Below, piece after piece: positions 60,061 to 64,000 of a stretch of 64,000 nt of DNA; the stretch's first letter is position 1, and each line of letters starts with the position of its first letter. Source of the DNA: Cycas panzhihuaensis (taxonomy: Eukaryota; Cycadophyta); the NCBI GenBank assembly GCA_023213395.1, contig CM041465.1:211365741-211429740 (forward strand), given 5' to 3'. The translations under genes and the position numbers were made by a program. Under the pieces are notes generated by a model. It did no database searches and was not told where the DNA came from. It worked only from the letters and a program-made list of their open reading frames with translations.

Positions 60061-62124
60061 TTATGTTTATATTTTTTATAAAGTTTAAAAAAATTAAATT
60101 ATATTATATAAAATTTTCAATTCTAAGTTTTTAAGGCTTAAGCCCCTCACAGATTAGCCCCAGTCACTTCAACTCATGTGACCTTTAGTTATTTTCTTGA
60201 AGGCCAACATAATGGTTATCAAGTTTTTCTTTTATATATTTTTTTATTTTCTCATTACACATAAGGTACCGGCTAATTTTACCATAACTTTTATCGAGTA
60301 TCGGTTTCGATGAAACCTATCCTATTACATCCAAAATTTTCCGAGGTATATTTTGGTGGTCATATGCCATATTCGAATGATTTGACCTGCTTTCAATCAA
60401 TTTAAAGTCGATCATTTATTTTAAAGCCTTTTGAATTATTTTCATAAAATCGTTTTCTATTAGATTATATTTATCACCAAGAGATTATTTTCTACATGGA
60501 TTTACTTTGCAGCCATCTATTTTTAGTGAACTTTATCACTCTCTACTCATTTTATTTTTAGCATTTGTTTTAATCATTATTTTAATCGTGAATGTGTCAC
60601 TTTAGTGTTTTTACCATATTTACATAAAACTACTATTTATATTTTCAACTATATCTCCTCACCGAAATCAAATTTCCAAACCGTAAGATTTGTTGGAATC
60701 TTTATTCGAGCACTACTTCTTAAAGGTATGCTTTATTTAGCTTGAATCAATATCTTTCAAGTTTAAGTAGGTCAAAGTTGACTTTATTTTCCGCTATCTT
60801 ATTAACCTTAACATGACACCTTTACAATTTCTTTAATGTCTTGAGCTTCATAGCTCGAATCGAGTAATCGCTTGATTCTAGTAAAAGATATTTTAGTGAT
60901 CTACAATTTCAAGTTGGTTTTATTACTTTTTGAGTCTATTTTGTAGGTGATCTAAGCCCTTAAAGTTGAGGTACATAATAGCCTCTAATTTATCATTATT
61001 ACACATTTTTTATATATTATTTCTCAAGTTTTAATCGAAAAGTATATTAAGCTACTCTCTACACTATATTTGATTATTTTACATTATTTTACAAATTTCT
61101 TACCAAGATTTTCATAATATTTTGAGCTCTAGGCTCTGGTAAACCTCAAAAGGAGAACTGCATTTTTGGTACATTAAATCTTAACTTGTAGGAATCGTTT
61201 CTCAAAACGTAAATTTTGTTGAATATATATTTTATTTGTCTTCAAATTGGTATAATTTCACCTTATTTTGACATTGTTTAGTATAGATTTGAAACTGATC
61301 AATTTAAACATTCAAGATATCCGATTAGGCTTGTCTTCTAAACCCTTTTTAAGGAGTACTTTATTTTATTTCTTATTGATAACTTATAATACATGTTTAA
61401 GGATTGTATTTAACTTTCATATAGCCACTTTTAAAGTCGATTTGTAGTAGAAATTACTCATATACATATAAAGCAAGTGATAAGCCAATTAGACATACAA
61501 CTCAAAATGGGTACAATTCGAGTTTCTTTTTGTTAAGTTTCTTCTTTATATTCCTTATCTTTCAAAGTGAAAATATACTTATATATTTCATATTTTCAAG
61601 ATTATATATCATCATCAAGATAAAATATTTCTTGCATTAAAAATCATTTCCTTACTCAAGTTTATAGTTATTTATTTGAAAAATCACAAGCTTAAGGATT
61701 CTTTATTTTCATTATCAAAAGTCTTATTTCGATTTGCATAGTTAAAAGGATCTTAATTATATTTAAAATTTGCTCATATATTCATTATATTTCTAAGTTT
61801 ATCTAAAATTATATCTTATAAGTTTGTTATTTCTTCGAAAGACATATACTTATTGAAAGCATTTTTCCATTTATTATTATTAAAAATTTATTTCTTTATT
61901 GCACTTATAAAAGTTGCATCTAGTTGATTTATTTTCTAAAGGCATCTTTCATTTTTAAAGGCATTGTGATTACTTACATAGTTCTTTCAAAGAGTATATT
62001 TGAAATTATAAGTTTATTGACTTATTATATTCTTTGATTCCTTCTAAAAAGTACATAGTTTGTTGAGAAGTACAAAAAGTTCACTTATAAACTATATTTT
62101 TTATGTACTAAAGTTTTCTATAAA
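60061..62124. repeat. T-rich non-coding interior of Y
   Basis: Shared closely with 41280-43331 in X and, distantly, its first part with 7320 onward. No gene is recognised. Confidence 0.5.
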
Positions 62125-62637
62125 ATGGAAATTAATCTAAATAAAATATAATTTCCTATATTTGATGGCCAAAATTTTTCACAATGGCATAAAACAATAT
62201 AAAATTATTTCATTACAAATGATTTTTGGAAGTACTTACAAGATGAATATGATCTTAATATTAAAGAAAACTTTAAAAAGGACAATGAAGTCTTAGGGAT
62301 ATTATTTTGCATTATAGATGATAATGTGTTTTCTAAAGTTTATGAAATGACAACCTTCAAAACCGTATGGGACACCTTACTTTTCATTTATGGGGGAGAT
62401 ACCCTCAAAGTAAATGAATTTAACATTGATATTGTTGAGCATGTGGATTATGATGAAAAGACCAAGGAACAAAATTCAAATCAAATGCATGATTATCTTG
62501 TTGCACAAGAAGTTGATCCTCCATTTGAGGGGGAGAAATCTTATGATATGATACCACTCACAACACAAAGATTTCAAAGACAAAGTCAAAGTTCGAACAT
62601 AAAGTCAAAGTTATACCATTCACCTTCATTTGAATGA
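62125..62637 (+). pseudogene. Gag N-terminal fragment of Y
   Basis: ATG 62125 opens a 170-codon frame to TAA 62635 that is broken only by two TAA codons, at codon 9 and shortly after QWHKTI. It reads FPIFDGQNFSQWHKTI, NYFITNDFWKYLQDEYDLNI, KDNEVLGILFCIIDDNVFSK, VYEMTTFKTVWDTLLFIYGG, TLKVNEFNIDIVEHVDYDEK, ending KSKLYHSPSFE. The Trp-containing N-terminus and the V-DTL...Y blocks mark copia-type gag. It stops before any zinc knuckle, about 180 bp before the purine tract. This frame is the more conserved form, compared with frameshifted X. Confidence 0.75.
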
Positions 62638-62817
62638 AGCTACATTTACTTAGAGATTTTTGAATCGCTCAATGGTAAAAGACACATATTGCTAAAAAGA
62701 TGAAGTGAGTCAATAGTGATCAAGCTAAAAGATAAATTTTCAAAATTTTTCTCAAGTTCAAATTTAACAAGTTTAAAGAGAAGATAAAGTTATTCGTGAT
62801 GACCATTAAGGGGAGAA

Positions 62818-62954
62818 TATTGGGGTTAATGATCATCACCCTACTCCCACCTTTCACAGAGGAGAGTGTACACCCACTTCCACCAATTTACACATATGAG
62901 TGCTCACATGTAAAAGTAAGTGTAAGGTAAGGTTAAGTTTATTTGAGTTAAAGA
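62818..62954 (+). repeat. Truncated plus-strand LTR of Y
   Basis: TATTGGGGTTAATGATCATC after GGGGAGAA. Same truncation point and head-to-head junction as in X. Confidence 0.75.
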
Positions 62955-62968
62955 AGCTCGATACCGGA

Positions 62969-63353
62969 TGAAGGAAAATAAAACCATGATGGAGACTGGA
63001 TAAAGTATAATCACATAGTCAAAACATTGTTACATAAACATATAAATCTTTTGAATTCAATCCATGATGAGTGAGTACATAGCAAATCTCCAGTGTAAGC
63101 GGTGTCTAAAGACACCAGGATTGCACACCCCGCCAAATATATAATTTAGAGGAGGAGGGAAACTCCTCAACCCGTAGAATTAAAACAATAATAAAATATT
63201 ACATAACTCAACTCAAATCAACTTAACTCAAATTAACTTTAGCCTTACCTTATACTTACCATTATATGAGCACCTACATATGTAAATTGATGGGAGTGGG
63301 TGTGCATTCTTGGGTGAAAGGTGGGAGTGGGATGATGATCATTAACCCCAATA
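62969..63353 (-). repeat. Complete minus-strand LTR of Y
   Basis: TGAAGGAAAATAAAACC...CATTAACCCCAATA, 385 bp, with the GGTATCGAGC primer-binding complement on the left. It keeps the hairpin GGTGTCT-AA-AGACACC that is mutated in the X copy. Confidence 0.8.
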
Positions 63354-63771
63354 ACACCTTTGTAAAATAGGTTAAATATGATGAGGTACATATATTTAGA
63401 TACCTTAGTAAAATATATATGAACTTTAAATTCTTAAAATATGAGATTTGAAGATGTGGGTAATAGCCTTTCTTCAACTTAGAATCAAATAGCATAAATA
63501 TTGTGCTTTTCAAATAACTTAGGTAAAACACAAATGGCTCAACTTGAAGCCTAAACCAAGTCTATATAGTGTTTAAGATAGATACGAAAATCTAGGATTA
63601 ACAAAACTAAAGCATGGGCCAACACCGCAAATAAGCCAAATGAACACCCTTCTATACATGAAATGAAGGCTATAGACCCTTTAAATGGATTGATTCTAAG
63701 ATATAAAATAGACATCGAGTCCAAAATATGAAATAAATACACACTATGTCAACATAGATAGAGAAATAAAG

Positions 63772-63772
<1 letters not shown>

Positions 63773-63813
<41 letters not shown>
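63773..63813. repeat. TA microsatellite, Y flank
   Basis: Counterpart of 44992-45039. Confidence 0.95.
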
Positions 63814-63817
<4 letters not shown>

Positions 63818-64000
63818 TCTCCCAATATCCCACACACATAGTAGATATGGAAATATATTAGATTTCTTGATCTTCAATACACTAGTAGATGCAAAAATAT
63901 ATTAGATCTCTTAATCTCTCATACATATAGCAAATATAGATCAACCCGGATGTAAGAAGAGTAGCATGTAAGGAGAGCAAGGATGCCATTAAATTTTTGA

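Larger units (their letters stand above)
57416..64000 (+). mobile_element. Composite retroelement Y, second copy of X, running off the window
   Basis: Same order as X: tandem repeat (57530-58390), short AT run (58630-58651), SPPL-like and PALADIN-like exons on the minus strand (58730-59586), GC-richer leader (to about 60060), T-rich filler (to about 62110), gag fragment (62125-62637), purine tract, plus-strand LTR piece (62818-62954), complete minus-strand LTR (62969-63353) and flank. Y is better preserved than X in the coding parts. Its left end starts at the primer-binding-like TTGGTATTAGAGC without the LTR remnant seen in X. Homology still continues at the last base of the window. Confidence 0.8.

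Overview
The window looks like a repeat-dominated plant nuclear chromosome. It is AT-rich, almost free of long open frames, and filled with nested, decayed LTR retrotransposons of both plant superfamilies (Ty1/copia and Ty3/gypsy). Most primer-binding sites resemble the complement of plant initiator-Met tRNA (TGGTATCAGAGC). Low gene density, old degraded copies and a leucine-rich-repeat XII receptor kinase fit a large genome, perhaps a gymnosperm. That placement is inference; nothing seen fixes the species. No bacterial, organellar, rRNA, tRNA or CRISPR feature was seen.

Layout. 1-1130: tail of a copia pol. 2590-6976: a 4.4-kb LTR-flanked element with gag only. 8350-10144: minus-strand gypsy protease, probable gag, leader and LTR. 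9611-16381: a 3.4-kb tandem duplication. Each unit holds one LTR of that gypsy family, a captured importin-alpha exon fragment and the tip of a copia LTR. 16255-20885: a nearly complete minus-strand copia element. 23301-26537: the only host-type gene, an LRR-XII (FLS2/EFR/XA21 class) non-RD receptor-like kinase with seven frameshifts and one stop. 27528-28270: gypsy reverse transcriptase (minus). 28850-32650: copia element (plus). 34714-37673: LTR fragments and a long AT microsatellite. 37682-45230: composite element X. 48640-51960: plus-strand gypsy gag-pol cut off inside integrase. 53650-54160: copia gag fragment (minus). 57046-57282: a short LTR with its primer-binding site. 57416-64000: composite element Y, a second copy of X that runs off the window.

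The most interesting content is X and Y. They share more than 6.5 kb in direct orientation about 18.8 kb apart. Each carries a short plus-strand gag fragment, PPT and LTR pieces and, antisense to gag, a captured fragment with two host exons in a row. The first resembles the first coding exon of a plant PALADIN-like phosphatase and ends at a GTAAGT donor. The second resembles the protease-associated domain exon of a signal-peptide-peptidase-like (SPPL) protease and is preceded by a TTTCTACAG acceptor. With importin-alpha in the tandem array, that makes three host-gene fragments carried by retroelement-like DNA here.

The genes do not form a pathway. The receptor kinase is a lone CpG-retaining island whose lesions are mostly single bases, several in homopolymers, so decay and assembly error must both be considered. 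X and Y also differ repeatedly by CAG or CTG in one copy versus CG in the other, which again raises the question of systematic base-calling error.
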